Shown: positions 16,725-26,069 of the stretch, piece by piece
How positions within the stretch are numbered: the first letter of the stretch is position 1
Layout of the letters: each line of letters begins with the position of its first letter
From: Chloroflexota bacterium
GTDB taxonomy: Bacteria > Chloroflexota > Dehalococcoidia > UBA3495
Assembly (NCBI GenBank): GCA_022563275.1
Contig: JADFNR010000012.1
Location: 1-40,468, forward strand
Reading direction: 5' to 3'
Length of the DNA stretch: 40,468 bases
Program-made: the position numbers and the translations under genes
The notes under the pieces: model-generated
The model's input: the letters and a program-made list of their open reading frames with translations, nothing else
What the model was told of the DNA's origin: nothing
Database searches by the model: none

Positions 16725-18095
16725 GTGGACTACCGCCAGTCAATCGCCCGCCTTCTGACCCTGGTTGACCACGAGAGGACCAGCGTCAGCGGGCCTCGTC
16801 AGAAAGCCATCTACGACCTCAGCCGGATGGAAGCGCTGCTGGACCGGTTGGGCAGTCCGCAAAATCAGGTCCCAGCGGTCCACATCGCCGGGACCAAGGG
16901 CAAAGGCAGCACGGCGGCATTGTGCGATTCGGCCCTTCATGCCGCCGGGCTCAGCACCGGGTTCTACTCATCACCTCACTTACATAACTTTAGGGAACGG
17001 ATCAGACGCGATTCGATACCCATTTCCGAGGAAGGATTCGCCGGTCTGGTGGAGGGCTTGTGGCCGCTCCATGAAGAACTTGAAAAGGACGCCGGTGTGG
17101 GGCCTCTGACCCTGTTTGAATTCCTCACCGGCATGGCCTTCCAGTGCTTCGCCCAAGACAGGACCGGCGCGCAGGTGATTGAGGTGGGGTTGGGCGGCCG
17201 GTTGGACGCCACCAATGTGCTGGACGCCGGGGTTTGCGTAATCACCTCCATCAGCCTGGACCACACGGCGATCCTGGGCGACTCGATCGGAGAGATCGCC
17301 GCCGACAAAGCCGGGATCATCAAGGCCGGGGCGACGGTGGTGATCGCCCCACAAATGCCCGAGGCATTGTCGCCCATCTTGGCCGCCTGCGCGGAGAAAG
17401 AGGCGGCGCCCATACTGGTGGGAAGGGATGTAACCTGGGAGGAAGGGCGGCACGGCACCGACGGCCAGCGTTTCAAGGTCAGAGGCCGGAACGGGGAATA
17501 CGACTTGTATATGCCGCTATTGGGCGCGCACCAATTGGAGAATGCCGCCGTGGCGGTGGCTGCTTTGGAAGCACTGGGCAGCCAGGGGATAGAGGTGCCG
17601 CCTAAGGCGGTCGAAGCCGGTTTCGAACGGGTTAATTGGCCATGCCGGATGGAGGTATTGTCGCATTCGCCGCTCTTGGTGGCCGACGGCGCTCACAACG
17701 TATACTCAGTGGAGACCCTGTTGCGAACGCTGCCGAATTATCTTGACTTCCAGAGGCTCATATTGGTGGTAGGATTCTCTGCGGACAAGGACGTGTCAGG
17801 CATGGCCCAGGCCCTCGGCGCAAAAGCGGACATGATATTCGCCACCGCTTCCCGCCATCCCCGTTCCATGAAGCCAACGGAAGTGGCGAGTCTATTCGCC
17901 GCCCCAGGAAAAACGGCCTCGCAGGTCCCGACGCCCGCCGACGCCCTCAGGAGGGCGATGGACAGCGCGGGAAAGGGAGACCTGGTGCTGGCGACCGGCT
18001 CGCTGTTTGTCGCCGCCGAGGTCCGGGAATCGGCCTTGGGGATCGAACCCGAGATATATCCGGAATTGACCACGCCAGGGTCTCCAGCTTTATAG
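16725..18095 (+). CDS. folC: Bifunctional folylpolyglutamate synthase / dihydrofolate synthase
   Basis: A Mur-ligase-family enzyme that adds glutamate to dihydropteroate and/or folates, needed to make and retain folate. The ATP P-loop GTKGKGS is at 56-62. YSSPHLHNFRERIR is the folate/Mg loop, IEVGLGGRLDATNV the central-domain motif, and the next motif is SISLDHTAILGDSIGEIAADKAGIIK. HN in VADGAHNVYS marks the C-terminal domain. The length of 456 is normal. GTG 16725 has GAGGAG four bases upstream. The alternative, the F420 gamma-glutamyl ligase, is excluded because CofE has a different fold. A second fabF follows after 63 bases. Confidence 0.95.
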   Translation: MDYRQSIARLLTLVDHERTSVSGPRQKAIYDLSRMEALLDRLGSPQNQVPAVHIAGTKGKGSTAALCDSALHAAGLSTGFYSSPHLHNFRERIRRDSIPISEEGFAGLVEGLWPLHEELEKDAGVGPLTLFEFLTGMAFQCFAQDRTGAQVIEVGLGGRLDATNVLDAGVCVITSISLDHTAILGDSIGEIAADKAGIIKAGATVVIAPQMPEALSPILAACAEKEAAPILVGRDVTWEEGRHGTDGQRFKVRGRNGEYDLYMPLLGAHQLENAAVAVAALEALGSQGIEVPPKAVEAGFERVNWPCRMEVLSHSPLLVADGAHNVYSVETLLRTLPNYLDFQRLILVVGFSADKDVSGMAQALGAKADMIFATASRHPRSMKPTEVASLFAAPGKTASQVPTPADALRRAMDSAGKGDLVLATGSLFVAAEVRESALGIEPEIYPELTTPGSPAL

Positions 18096-18158
18096 GGATG
18101 GCCGGGAAAAGCACACAGGTTTTGGTGCTGAAAGAATCGAAAACCAGGAGCGTCTCCA

Positions 18159-19409
18159 GTGGCTGATGAGCGGGTTAGGGTGGTTATCACCGGGATGGGG
18201 GCGATGACCCCGTTGGGCGAGAATCCCGAAGAATATTGGAAGAACCTGGCCGCGGGAACATCGGGCATCGGGCCCATGACCCTCTGCGACCCGGAGGGCT
18301 ACCCTTGCCAGATCTCCGGAGAGGTTTCCGGCTTCGACCCAGCCACTTACATGGGGAGCAAGGAAGCCCGGAGGATGGCCCGCTTCACCCAGTTGGCCGT
18401 CGCCGCCAGTCTTCAGGCGGTGGAAGCTGCGTCATACGACATATCCAAGGACGACCCGTACCGGGTGGGCGTGCTGCTGGGCAACGGCAACGGCGGGTTT
18501 CCGACCATTGAGGAGAACTGCCGGATACTGGCCGACCGCGGCGGGATGCGGATGACCCCCTTCTTCTTCCCCATGATACTGCCCAACATGGCCGCCGCCG
18601 CCGTGAGCCGCTACATCGGCGCCCACGGCTACAACTCCACCGCCACCACCGCCTGCGCTGCTTCCAATCAGGCGTTGGGCGAGGCGATGGCCGTCATTCG
18701 GCGGGGCACGGCCGACGTGATGCTGGCCGGTGGCACGGAAGCCGGCATCAGCCTCCTGGGACTCTCTGGGTTCGCCGTTATGCGGGCCCTCAGCACCAGG
18801 AACGACGAACCGCAGAAGGCCAGCCGGCCCTTCGACTCGGGCCGGGACGGGTTTATCCCTTCGGAAGGCTCGGTGATAATGGTCCTGGAGAGCCTGGAGC
18901 ATGCTCTCGGCCGGGGCGCGGATATCCTGGCGGAGTTGGCGGGCTTCGGCTCAACCAGCGACGCCGGCCATCCGGTGCAGCCTGAAGAATCCGGGGTTAG
19001 CGCCGCGGAAGCCATGCGCCTGGCATTGGCCGACGCCCAAGTGCCGTTGGACGAGGTGGACTACATCAACGCCCACGGCACCTCCACGCCGCTGAACGAC
19101 GCCCTGGAGACCGTGGCCATCAAACGGTTATTCGGCGACCTGGCCTACAAGATACCCATCAGCTCAACCAAGTCGATGATCGGCCATTCCTTGGGCGCGG
19201 CCGGGTCCCTGGACGCCGCCGCCTGCGTGAAAACGATCACCGAGGGGACGATCCATCCGACAATTAATCAAGACGACCCGGACCCGGATTGCGATCTGGA
19301 TTACGTGCCCAATCAGGCGCGGGCTAAGGATGTTCGGGTGGCCCTCTCCAACGCCTTTGGCTTCGGTGGGCAGAACGCCTGCCTGGTCTTTCGCAAGTAT
19401 GTCGGGTAA
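18159..19409 (+). CDS. fabF: Beta-ketoacyl-ACP synthase II (second paralogue)
   Basis: The second KAS II-like condensing enzyme in the window, 416 residues. The triad is intact: Cys166 in [12 protein letters not shown], His306 in [11 protein letters not shown], and Lys338/His343 in TKSMIGH. The C-terminal loop [10 protein letters not shown] carries Gln where the other paralogue has His. The usual GEGAG is PSEGS. GTG 18159 has AGGAG eight bases upstream. It lies between folC and ruvB on the same strand. The two paralogues share layout but differ throughout, so this is an old duplication or separate acquisition rather than a recent copy. One may serve a specialised chain length or product. Confidence 0.92.
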   Translation: MADERVRVVITGMGAMTPLGENPEEYWKNLAAGTSGIGPMTLCDPEGYPCQISGEVSGFDPATYMGSKEARRMARFTQLAVAASLQAVEAASYDISKDDPYRVGVLLGNGNGGFPTIEENCRILADRGGMRMTPFFFPMILPNMAAAAVSRYIGAHGYNSTATTACAASNQALGEAMAVIRRGTADVMLAGGTEAGISLLGLSGFAVMRALSTRNDEPQKASRPFDSGRDGFIPSEGSVIMVLESLEHALGRGADILAELAGFGSTSDAGHPVQPEESGVSAAEAMRLALADAQVPLDEVDYINAHGTSTPLNDALETVAIKRLFGDLAYKIPISSTKSMIGHSLGAAGSLDAAACVKTITEGTIHPTINQDDPDPDCDLDYVPNQARAKDVRVALSNAFGFGGQNACLVFRKYVG

Positions 19410-19427
19410 ATGCATGACAGGCGATTC

Positions 19428-19458
19428 TTGACCTTAAGTGCTGTTGTCCGGCTAGAAT
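19428..19458 (+). promoter_or_regulatory. Candidate ruvB promoter
   Basis: TTGACC (19428-19433), a 19-base spacer and TAGAAT (19453-19458), about 60 bases upstream of ruvB. The spacer is longer than ideal. Confidence 0.45.
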
Positions 19459-19518
19459 GGGTGGGGCAACTCGCAGGCCATTTGGGCGGCTGAGTTTACG
19501 TGGCGGAGGGAGAATAAG

Positions 19519-20547
19519 ATGGCCGAACGGCTGGTTTCCGGCGACCTCCAGGAGGAAGACCAGGATGTGACTTTGCGGCCCAAGCGGCTGGAGGATTTCG
19601 TCGGCCAGGCCAATACCAAAGAGAACCTCTCCATCTCCATCCAGGCCGCCAAGATGCGCCAGGAGCCCCTGGACCATGTGATCATCTACGGTCCTCCCGG
19701 CTTGGGCAAAACCACCTTGGGCAACATCATCGCCGCCGAGATGGGCGTGGCCATCCGGGTAACCTCCGGTCCCGCCATCGAGCGGGCCGGCGATATGGCC
19801 GCCATCCTGACCAGTCTCGAGCCCGGCGAGGTGCTCTTCATCGACGAGGTGCACCGGCTGAACCGTGTGGTGGAAGAAGTCATGTACTCAGCGATGGAAG
19901 ATTTCTTCCTGTCCTGGATGGTCGGCAAGGGATTGGCCGCGCGAAACGTGAACCTCAGGATCAGCCCTTTCACCTTGGTGGGCGCCACAACCCGTTACTC
20001 AATGGTGAGCGCCCCCCTTCGCGACCGGTTCGGCTCGGTCTACCGCCTGGACTACTATGAACCTGAAGATATGACGGTCATAGTCGACCGTTCCGCCCGC
20101 ATCTTGGGGGTGGACGCCGATAAAGAGGGGCTGGAGTTGATCGCCTCCCGCTCCCGAGGGACCCCCAGGGTCGCCAACCGGCTGCTGAAACGCACCCGTG
20201 ACTACGCCCTGGTTAAGGCCGACAACCGGGTGGACGGGCCTGTGGCCCGCGCGGCGCTGGAGCAACTCAATGTGGACGAACTGGGCCTGGACCGGTCGGA
20301 CCACCGGCTGCTGACCAGCATCATCGACAAATTCGACGGTGGCCCCGTGGGCCTGGAAACGCTGGCGGCGTCATTGAACGAGGACGCGGACACCATCATG
20401 GAAGTCTGGGAACCGTACCTGCTGCAATTGGGATTCTTGGAGCGGACGCCCAGGGGCCGGGTGGCCACGCGGCTGGCCCACGCCCACCTGGGCAGACCGT
20501 ACGCCACCACGGACCTCACCGACCAGGGGCGTCTCAACGGTTTCTGA
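19519..20547 (+). CDS. ruvB: Holliday junction branch migration DNA helicase RuvB
   Basis: The AAA+ motor of the RuvAB complex that drives branch migration of Holliday junctions during recombinational repair. [12 protein letters not shown] is the classical N-terminal motif, Walker [10 protein letters not shown] at 58-66, Walker B DEVH at 109-112, sensor 1 GATTR at 155-159, and the arginine finger in PLRDRFG at about 165-171. The C-terminal winged helix contains [16 protein letters not shown]. The 342 residues are normal. ATG 19519 follows GGAGGGAG. RuvA and RuvC are not in the window. It appears to have its own promoter. Confidence 0.98.
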   Translation: MAERLVSGDLQEEDQDVTLRPKRLEDFVGQANTKENLSISIQAAKMRQEPLDHVIIYGPPGLGKTTLGNIIAAEMGVAIRVTSGPAIERAGDMAAILTSLEPGEVLFIDEVHRLNRVVEEVMYSAMEDFFLSWMVGKGLAARNVNLRISPFTLVGATTRYSMVSAPLRDRFGSVYRLDYYEPEDMTVIVDRSARILGVDADKEGLELIASRSRGTPRVANRLLKRTRDYALVKADNRVDGPVARAALEQLNVDELGLDRSDHRLLTSIIDKFDGGPVGLETLAASLNEDADTIMEVWEPYLLQLGFLERTPRGRVATRLAHAHLGRPYATTDLTDQGRLNGF

Positions 20548-20614
20548 ACAAGTTTCCTGGCGAGCCTCATGACCCCGGCCAAGCTCTTTCGTCCCCCACC
20601 GCTATCCACCCGTA

Positions 20615-20643
20615 TTGCCCACTCAGTTCCGACGGTCTAGAAT
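20615..20643 (+). promoter_or_regulatory. Candidate promoter of the F420 (cof) operon
   Basis: TTGCCC (20615-20620), a 17-base spacer and TAGAAT (20638-20643), predicting a start near 20650 and a 66-base leader before cofG. Confidence 0.6.
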
Positions 20644-20649
20644 AGTCCG

Positions 20650-20667
20650 GTAGACTTTCCTGTCTAC
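20650..20667. promoter_or_regulatory. Perfect dyad at the predicted cof transcription start
   Basis: GTAGAC (20650-20655), TTTCCT, then GTCTAC (20662-20667). It overlaps the predicted transcription start of the cof operon. It could be an operator or a 5'-end hairpin; no T tract follows, so it is not a terminator. Confidence 0.4.
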
Positions 20668-20715
20668 AGGGCAATCTCTGGCGGGCTGACCCGGCACTAG
20701 GCCGATGGAGTTCAT

Positions 20716-21960
20716 TTGACGGTTCCCGTCCCCACTGGCGAAGCGCGGCAGTTCCCGAAAAGTGGCGCCCCTATTGATGAAGTCATCGTCAAGGCCAAGG
20801 CGGGACCTTACCTGTCGGAGGCTGACGCCCTTTCATTGCTTTCCGCCGGTCCCGATGCCACTCGTGAGATCTGCGCCGCAGCCTCCTCCATGCGGAATCA
20901 GGCCAAGGGCAACATCGTCACCTTCTCGCCCAAGGTTTTCATTCCCCTGACCCACCTGTGCCGGGATTTCTGTGGGTATTGCACCTTCCGGAAAGACCCA
21001 AAACAGGCGGGCAAAGACTTGTTCATGACTCCGGAACAGGTACTTGATGTGGCCAATGCCGGGGCCGCCTTGGGTTGCACCGAAGCCCTTTTCACCCTGG
21101 GAGAACGTCCGGAACAACGATATCCGGAGGCCCGGGAATGGTTGAAACACCGGGGGTTCCACACTACCCTTGAATATCTGACCCACGTGTGCCAGTTGGT
21201 GTTCGAGGAAACCAGCCTGCTGCCCCATGCCAATCCCGGCACCATGGCCCGCCGGGAGATCGCCGCCCTGCAGCCCTTCAATCCGTCCATGGGTCTGATG
21301 CTCGAGAGCACCAGCGAGGCATTGTACGCTCAGGGGGGTCCCCACGAGTTTGCCCCCAGCAAACGCCCCAGGGTCCGGCTACGCACCCTGGAATTGGCCG
21401 GGCAGTTGCGAGTGCCTTTCACCACTGGTATCCTCATCGGCATAGGTGAGAGCCGCAGGGACCGAATCGAGTCGCTGTTCGCCATCGCGGAGCTCCATGC
21501 CCAGTACGGCCATGTTCAGGAAGTGATAATCCAAAACTTCCGGGCGAAACCGGACACGGCGATGAAAGATACCCCCGATGCCGACACCGATGAGTTCTTG
21601 TGGACGGTGGCCGTGGCCCGGCTGATACTGGGACCGGATGCCAATATCCAAGTCCCGCCCAACCTGAGCGCCAAGGATTACCAGATATACCTAGATGCCG
21701 GCATCAACGATTGGGGCGGCGTTTCACCTCTGACCATAGACTTCGTCAACCCCGAGGCCCCGTGGCCGGCCCTGACTGAATTGAAAAACAAGACCGAGGC
21801 AGCCGGGTTCCAGCTGAGACCCAGGCTCCCCGTATATCCGGAGTACTTCCTGAGAACGAAAGAATTTCTACCCGACGCCCTCTTACAAAAAGTTTCGGCC
21901 ATGGCCGATTCTGAGGGGTACGTCTTAGGGGGAATGCGTAGATATGCCGGCAGAATCTGA
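20716..21960 (+). CDS. cofG: 7,8-didemethyl-8-hydroxy-5-deazariboflavin synthase, CofG subunit
   Basis: A radical SAM half of FO synthase: with CofH it joins tyrosine to the flavin-pathway diaminouracil to make FO, the chromophore of F420. The cluster motif is C82-RDF-C86-GY-C89, in the family context FIPLTHLCRDFCGYCTFRK. Other matches are EALFTLGERPEQRYPEARE and GLMLESTSEAL. TTG 20716 has GGAG five bases upstream. At 414 residues it is slightly longer than many CofG proteins because of an N-terminal stretch of about 60 residues. It is first gene of the cof cluster and its last 17 bases overlap cofH, so the two subunits are probably coupled in translation. Confidence 0.95.
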   Translation: MTVPVPTGEARQFPKSGAPIDEVIVKAKAGPYLSEADALSLLSAGPDATREICAAASSMRNQAKGNIVTFSPKVFIPLTHLCRDFCGYCTFRKDPKQAGKDLFMTPEQVLDVANAGAALGCTEALFTLGERPEQRYPEAREWLKHRGFHTTLEYLTHVCQLVFEETSLLPHANPGTMARREIAALQPFNPSMGLMLESTSEALYAQGGPHEFAPSKRPRVRLRTLELAGQLRVPFTTGILIGIGESRRDRIESLFAIAELHAQYGHVQEVIIQNFRAKPDTAMKDTPDADTDEFLWTVAVARLILGPDANIQVPPNLSAKDYQIYLDAGINDWGGVSPLTIDFVNPEAPWPALTELKNKTEAAGFQLRPRLPVYPEYFLRTKEFLPDALLQKVSAMADSEGYVLGGMRRYAGRI

Positions 21961-23284
21961 AGGACAACAATCATCGGAGCGACGCCCAGAGGGGGACCAG
22001 CGCCCAGCGGAAGGCCTGGAAGCGGTGGTTGGCGCGCTTAAACCCGAAACGGCAGCGGTGTTGGACCGGGCCCTTTCCGGGAAAGACATCACAAGCGAAG
22101 AAGCAGTGGTGTTGTTCGGCACGGTGGGCCAGGAATACAACGCCCTGGTGATGACCGCGGACGAGCTACGGAGACGCACGGTGGGAGACATCGTCACCTA
22201 CGTGGTCAACCGCAACATCAACTTCACCAATGTTTGTATCAAACGTTGCGGTTTCTGCGCCTTCAGCCGGGATTTCCGGCAAGAGGAAGGCTACCTGCTC
22301 CCCCCGGATGAGATTATCCGGCGGGCGAAGGAAGCCTGGGACTACGGCGCCACGGAAGTCTGCATCCAGGCGGGACTGCCTCCCAAGATGGAAGGAGACA
22401 TGTACATCCGGCTCTGCGAGGCGATCAAAAAAGAATTGCCGGACATGCACATCCACGGTTTCTCACCAGAGGAAGTCCTGTACGGCTCCATCCGTTCCAA
22501 CTGCACCATCAAGCACTACTTGACCGAGTTGAAGGCCGCCGGAGTCGGCAGTTTGCCGGGCACATCCGCGGAGGTATTGGACCAGGAACTTCGGGACAAG
22601 ATATCTCCGGGCCGCATCACCGTGGACCAGTGGACGGAGGTGATCACCACCGCCCATGAGTTGGGTATCCCCACCACCTCCACCGTGATGTTTGGGTTTC
22701 TCGAGACTCCCATTCAATTGGCCAAGCATTTGGACCTGATCAGAGGCATCCAGCAGCGGACCGGCGGCATCACCGAGTTCGTTCCCTTGAGCTTCGTTCA
22801 TACCGAGGCGCCCATGTTCATGAAGGGTCTGTTGGAGAATGTCCGGCCCGGTCCCTCCGGAATGGACGTGATCAAGATGCACGCCATCGCCCGGATAATG
22901 CTGAATAACTGGATCCCCAATATCCAGGCTTCATGGGTGAAAGAGGGACCGCGCATGTCCCAACTGCTGCTGACCGCCGGGGTCAACGACCTGGGCGGCA
23001 CCCTCATCAACGAGAGCATCTCCACCGCGGCCGGCGCCCAGCACGGACAGCTCATGCGCCCGTCGGAGTTCCGGCAGATGATACGCCAAGCCGGCCGGAT
23101 CCCCGCCGAACGCTACACCACCTACAAGACCCGCCGGGTGTTCAGCGACACAGACGAGGAACTGGACCCGCTGGACCTGGTTGGCGACAACGTGGAAGAG
23201 ATCTTTGGGTCCTACAAGCGGTTGGTCAAATTGGACACCTTCCGGTTTGAACATCCCAATCACAGCCGCGGCGCCAAAGTTTAG
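21944..23284 (+). CDS. cofH: 7,8-didemethyl-8-hydroxy-5-deazariboflavin synthase, CofH subunit
   Basis: The radical SAM partner of CofG; it cleaves tyrosine and couples it to 5-amino-6-ribitylaminouracil. The cluster motif C98-IKR-C102-GF-C105 sits in NFTNVCIKRCGFCAFSRD, diagnostic of CofH (MqnC and MqnE are relatives, but the NxxFTNxCxxxCxFCAF form and the cofG neighbour decide). C-terminal GVNDLGGTLINESIS is typical. Residues 1-25 are a polar extension (many Glu, Gln, Arg) that may not be conserved. ATG 21944 overlaps cofG by 17 bases, with GGGGG about 11 bases upstream. Actinobacteria fuse these two into FbiC; here they stay separate. Confidence 0.95.
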   Translation: MPAESEGQQSSERRPEGDQRPAEGLEAVVGALKPETAAVLDRALSGKDITSEEAVVLFGTVGQEYNALVMTADELRRRTVGDIVTYVVNRNINFTNVCIKRCGFCAFSRDFRQEEGYLLPPDEIIRRAKEAWDYGATEVCIQAGLPPKMEGDMYIRLCEAIKKELPDMHIHGFSPEEVLYGSIRSNCTIKHYLTELKAAGVGSLPGTSAEVLDQELRDKISPGRITVDQWTEVITTAHELGIPTTSTVMFGFLETPIQLAKHLDLIRGIQQRTGGITEFVPLSFVHTEAPMFMKGLLENVRPGPSGMDVIKMHAIARIMLNNWIPNIQASWVKEGPRMSQLLLTAGVNDLGGTLINESISTAAGAQHGQLMRPSEFRQMIRQAGRIPAERYTTYKTRRVFSDTDEELDPLDLVGDNVEEIFGSYKRLVKLDTFRFEHPNHSRGAKV

Positions 23285-23344
23285 ACGCAGAGTGTCCTTT
23301 TCCGCGTCCAAAATTAGCTTCGGCTGTAACCGGCACGGTCATGG

Positions 23345-24301
23345 ATGGTGACTCATGAAGGCTTTTCCGATTCCCCGGCTGTGCTGGCTCTTGCCGGAGG
23401 CGTAGGTGGGGCCAAATTGGCCCTGGGATTGGCCCGTTGCCTGGCTCCCGGGGACCTGGTTATCTGCGTCAACACCGGCGACGACGAGACTTTCCACGGC
23501 CTCCACGTATCACCCGACCTTGACACCATGATGTACACCCTCTCCGGCCTCTCCAACCAGGAGACCGGCTGGGGGGTGGCCGGCGACACTTTCATGGCCC
23601 TTGAGATGCTGGGAAAGTTCGGCGTGGACACCTGGTTCAACCTGGGAGACCGTGACTTTGCCACCCACATCCGCCGCACCCAGTTATTGGGCGAAGGCAG
23701 GACCTTGTCCGAGGTTACGGCGGAACTGAACCGGAGCCTGGGGGTTACCCATCAGGTGATACCCATGAGTGACGACCCCGTGAAGACGGTCCTTTCCACG
23801 GACGAAGGCGAACTGCCCATGCAGCGGTACTTCGTCGGCCGCAGAGCCGAACCAAAGGTATCCGGAGTCCGCTATCTGGGCGCGGAGACCGCCGCCGCCG
23901 CGCCGGGGCTGCAGAGCGCCCTGGCCAGGGCCGGCATGTTGGTCCTGTGCCCGTCCAATCCGTACCTCAGCTTGGGACCCATCCTGGCCCTGCCCGGAGT
24001 GCGGCAACGGATGCGGGCCTTTCCGGGGAAGAAGGTTTGTGTTAGCCCAATCGTCGGCGGGGACGCGGTGAAAGGCCCGGCGGGCAAGATCATGGCCGAG
24101 TTGGGTAAAGAGGTGTCTTGCATCGAGATCGCCAGGGAATACCGGGACATCTGCGACGTATTCGTGATGGACGACCAAGACCGCGCCCTGGCCTCGGAGA
24201 TCGAAGAAATGGGGATAACTCCTCTGGTAACATCGACTATCATGGAAAACGAAGAGGATAAGATTGCTCTGGCCAGAGAGATTCTGGCTTTGGCTGACTA
24301 A
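23345..24301 (+). CDS. cofD: 2-phospho-L-lactate transferase (CofD/FbiA)
   Basis: Transfers the phospholactyl (or phosphoenolpyruvyl) group from the CofC product to FO, giving F420-0 or dehydro-F420-0. LALAGGVGGAKLALGLA at 14-30 is the family signature. Then NTGDDE at 43-48 and HVSPDLDTMMYTLSG follow, with the conserved WGVAGDTFMALEMLG and FNLGDRDFATHIRRT. CPSNPYLSLGPILALPG is near the C-terminal third. Its 318 residues are normal. Several starts are close together around 23345 and none has a good Shine-Dalgarno. It follows cofH after 60 bases and is 18 bases before cofC. Confidence 0.96.
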   Translation: MVTHEGFSDSPAVLALAGGVGGAKLALGLARCLAPGDLVICVNTGDDETFHGLHVSPDLDTMMYTLSGLSNQETGWGVAGDTFMALEMLGKFGVDTWFNLGDRDFATHIRRTQLLGEGRTLSEVTAELNRSLGVTHQVIPMSDDPVKTVLSTDEGELPMQRYFVGRRAEPKVSGVRYLGAETAAAAPGLQSALARAGMLVLCPSNPYLSLGPILALPGVRQRMRAFPGKKVCVSPIVGGDAVKGPAGKIMAELGKEVSCIEIAREYRDICDVFVMDDQDRALASEIEEMGITPLVTSTIMENEEDKIALAREILALAD

Positions 24302-24319
24302 CCTCCGGACCGGAACTTT

Positions 24320-24994
24320 ATGGCCACCGAACCCGAAAACGTGATCGCGATCGTCCCCATGAAACCCCTTTCACAGGGAAAATCACGGCTGGCCAAGACC
24401 CTTACCGCGGAACAACGGGCAGATCTGGCGATGGGAATGCTCCGCCGGGTATTGCTGGCCATCAGGGCCGCCTCGGTGGAGACGATCTGGGTGGTCGGCG
24501 GCGATAACCGGGTCCGAAACATGACCCGCAATATGGGGAGCGAATGCCTGGAAGAACTGGGCAAAGACCTGAACGACACTCTGAAAAAAGCGTTTGAGTT
24601 GGCCTTTACAAAGGGCAAGTCGGCCCTCTACGTGGCCGGTGACCTGCCGTTCTTGAAGCCGGCGGACATCCACAGCATGATGCAGGCTTCTCGAGGGCAG
24701 GGCAACGTAACTCTGGCTCCGGCCCGGCGAGACGGCGGAACCAATGCGATCTTGGTCCCCTGCGGCGTGCCTTTGCAGCCCGAATTGGGGCAGGGCAGTT
24801 TCATGAAACACCTGTCACAAGCCGCCCGGCTTGAGACCTCTGTAGCCATCAACTCCAGTCAAGGACTGGGATTCGACTTGGACGTGGTGGACGACCTCGA
24901 GACGTTCCAGCATATGGAACCCGGATTATTGGAGCGGTTGTCCTCGGAGCTCAGGTTGGGTCCCCCCGATTTCGATGAAAAAGATGGCGAGTGA
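24320..24994 (+). CDS. cofC: 2-phospho-L-lactate / phosphoenolpyruvate guanylyltransferase (CofC/FbiD)
   Basis: A small nucleotidyltransferase that activates the side-chain precursor of F420 with GTP, giving the substrate of CofD. The N-terminal IVPMKPLSQGKSRL is the nucleotide-binding loop, followed by AGDLPFLKPADI (the metal-binding Asp) and ARRDGGTNAILVP, all typical of CofC. The length of 224 matches the family. Whether it prefers 2-phospholactate, PEP or 3-phosphoglycerate cannot be read by eye. It follows cofD after 18 bases. CofE, the gamma-glutamyl ligase that finishes F420, is not in this window. Confidence 0.92.
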   Translation: MATEPENVIAIVPMKPLSQGKSRLAKTLTAEQRADLAMGMLRRVLLAIRAASVETIWVVGGDNRVRNMTRNMGSECLEELGKDLNDTLKKAFELAFTKGKSALYVAGDLPFLKPADIHSMMQASRGQGNVTLAPARRDGGTNAILVPCGVPLQPELGQGSFMKHLSQAARLETSVAINSSQGLGFDLDVVDDLETFQHMEPGLLERLSSELRLGPPDFDEKDGE

Positions 24995-25020
24995 TCCTGC
25001 CTGCTGCAGCGGGGAGTGAC

Positions 25021-25986
25021 GTGACCCATGGAAAAGTAAAACTTGGCATGTTGCTGCCCACGCGGGGGTTGTTGTTGCGGGGAGAACAGCCCGCCAACAT
25101 GGACCGCATCATCGCGCTGGCTGAGACCGTGGAGCAAGCAGGCCTGGACTCGGTCTGGGTTGGCGATAGCCTGGTGGCCAAGCCCCGCATGGAACCCCTG
25201 GCGGTACTGGGCGCACTGGCCGCGCGCACCAGCCGAGTTAGGTTGGGCACGGCGGTCCTGCTCCCGGCCCTCCGCCACCCGGTATTGCTGGCCCAAACCC
25301 TGGCTACGGTCGATCTGATTTCCGGCGGCCGCCTGGTGATCGGCGCCGGTGTGGGCGGGGCGTTCAACGACGATCAGAAGCGCGAATGGAAAGCAGCCGG
25401 AGTGCCGGCCAAGGGCCGGGGACGGCGGTTTGAAGAGATCATCGAGATCGTCCAAGGCCTGGGCTCAGGCGCACCCTACGACTTTCACGGGCGAGATTTC
25501 GTTCTGGACTCAGTCCTGATGCGTCCGGTTCCGCCAAGGAAAGGGGGTATACCCTTTCTACTGGCCAGCCACTACCGGGCCCGAAGCCAGGCCCAGATAC
25601 GGCGCGCGGCCCGGCTGGGAGCTGGAATCATCTCCATCTCCGACACACCGGATGAATTTTCCCAGGTGCGCCAACAGGTGGCGGAGAAAGCCGCCGAGTT
25701 TGGCAGGGACCCCGAAAGTCTGGAAAATAGCTTCTACCTGACCGTCAATATGGACCCAGACCTGGGTGCGGCTGAAGCCGACGCAAAGGAGTGGCTCACG
25801 GCATATTACGGTTCCGATATCTGGGGTGCCCGCTGGGGTCCATTCGGCGGGCCGGAAAGGGTTGTTGAGCGTATCGCGGAATACGTGGCGGCTGGGGCCG
25901 GCACCATCGTCGTGCGGTTCGCCAGCTTTGAGCCGGAGAAACAACTCGATATATTCCTGAATAAGGTGGCCCCAGCTTACGCATGA
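25021..25986 (+). CDS. LLM-class F420-dependent oxidoreductase (in the cof operon)
   Basis: A luciferase-like TIM-barrel enzyme of about 321 residues. KLGMLLPTRGLLLRG, DSVWVGDSLVAKPRMEPLAVLGALAARTSRVRLGTAVLLPALRHPVLLAQTLATVD and GGRLVIGAGVGG are family hallmarks. Linkage directly behind cofC makes F420 its likely cofactor. The frame opens at GTG 24991, overlapping the cofC stop by four bases, but GTG 25021 has GGGGAG about five bases upstream and fits the usual N-terminus, so I choose it. It shares the fold and hallmark motifs with the LLM protein at 14400 but differs throughout. The substrate is unknown. Confidence 0.9.
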   Translation: MTHGKVKLGMLLPTRGLLLRGEQPANMDRIIALAETVEQAGLDSVWVGDSLVAKPRMEPLAVLGALAARTSRVRLGTAVLLPALRHPVLLAQTLATVDLISGGRLVIGAGVGGAFNDDQKREWKAAGVPAKGRGRRFEEIIEIVQGLGSGAPYDFHGRDFVLDSVLMRPVPPRKGGIPFLLASHYRARSQAQIRRAARLGAGIISISDTPDEFSQVRQQVAEKAAEFGRDPESLENSFYLTVNMDPDLGAAEADAKEWLTAYYGSDIWGARWGPFGGPERVVERIAEYVAAGAGTIVVRFASFEPEKQLDIFLNKVAPAYA

Positions 25987-26069
25987 TCCGGAAGTCGCCG
26001 CATGAGACCACGGCGGGGTTTCGGGCCGATGGCGATTTGCTAGAGATGAAAAGGTAGAGAGGTAGCCAG

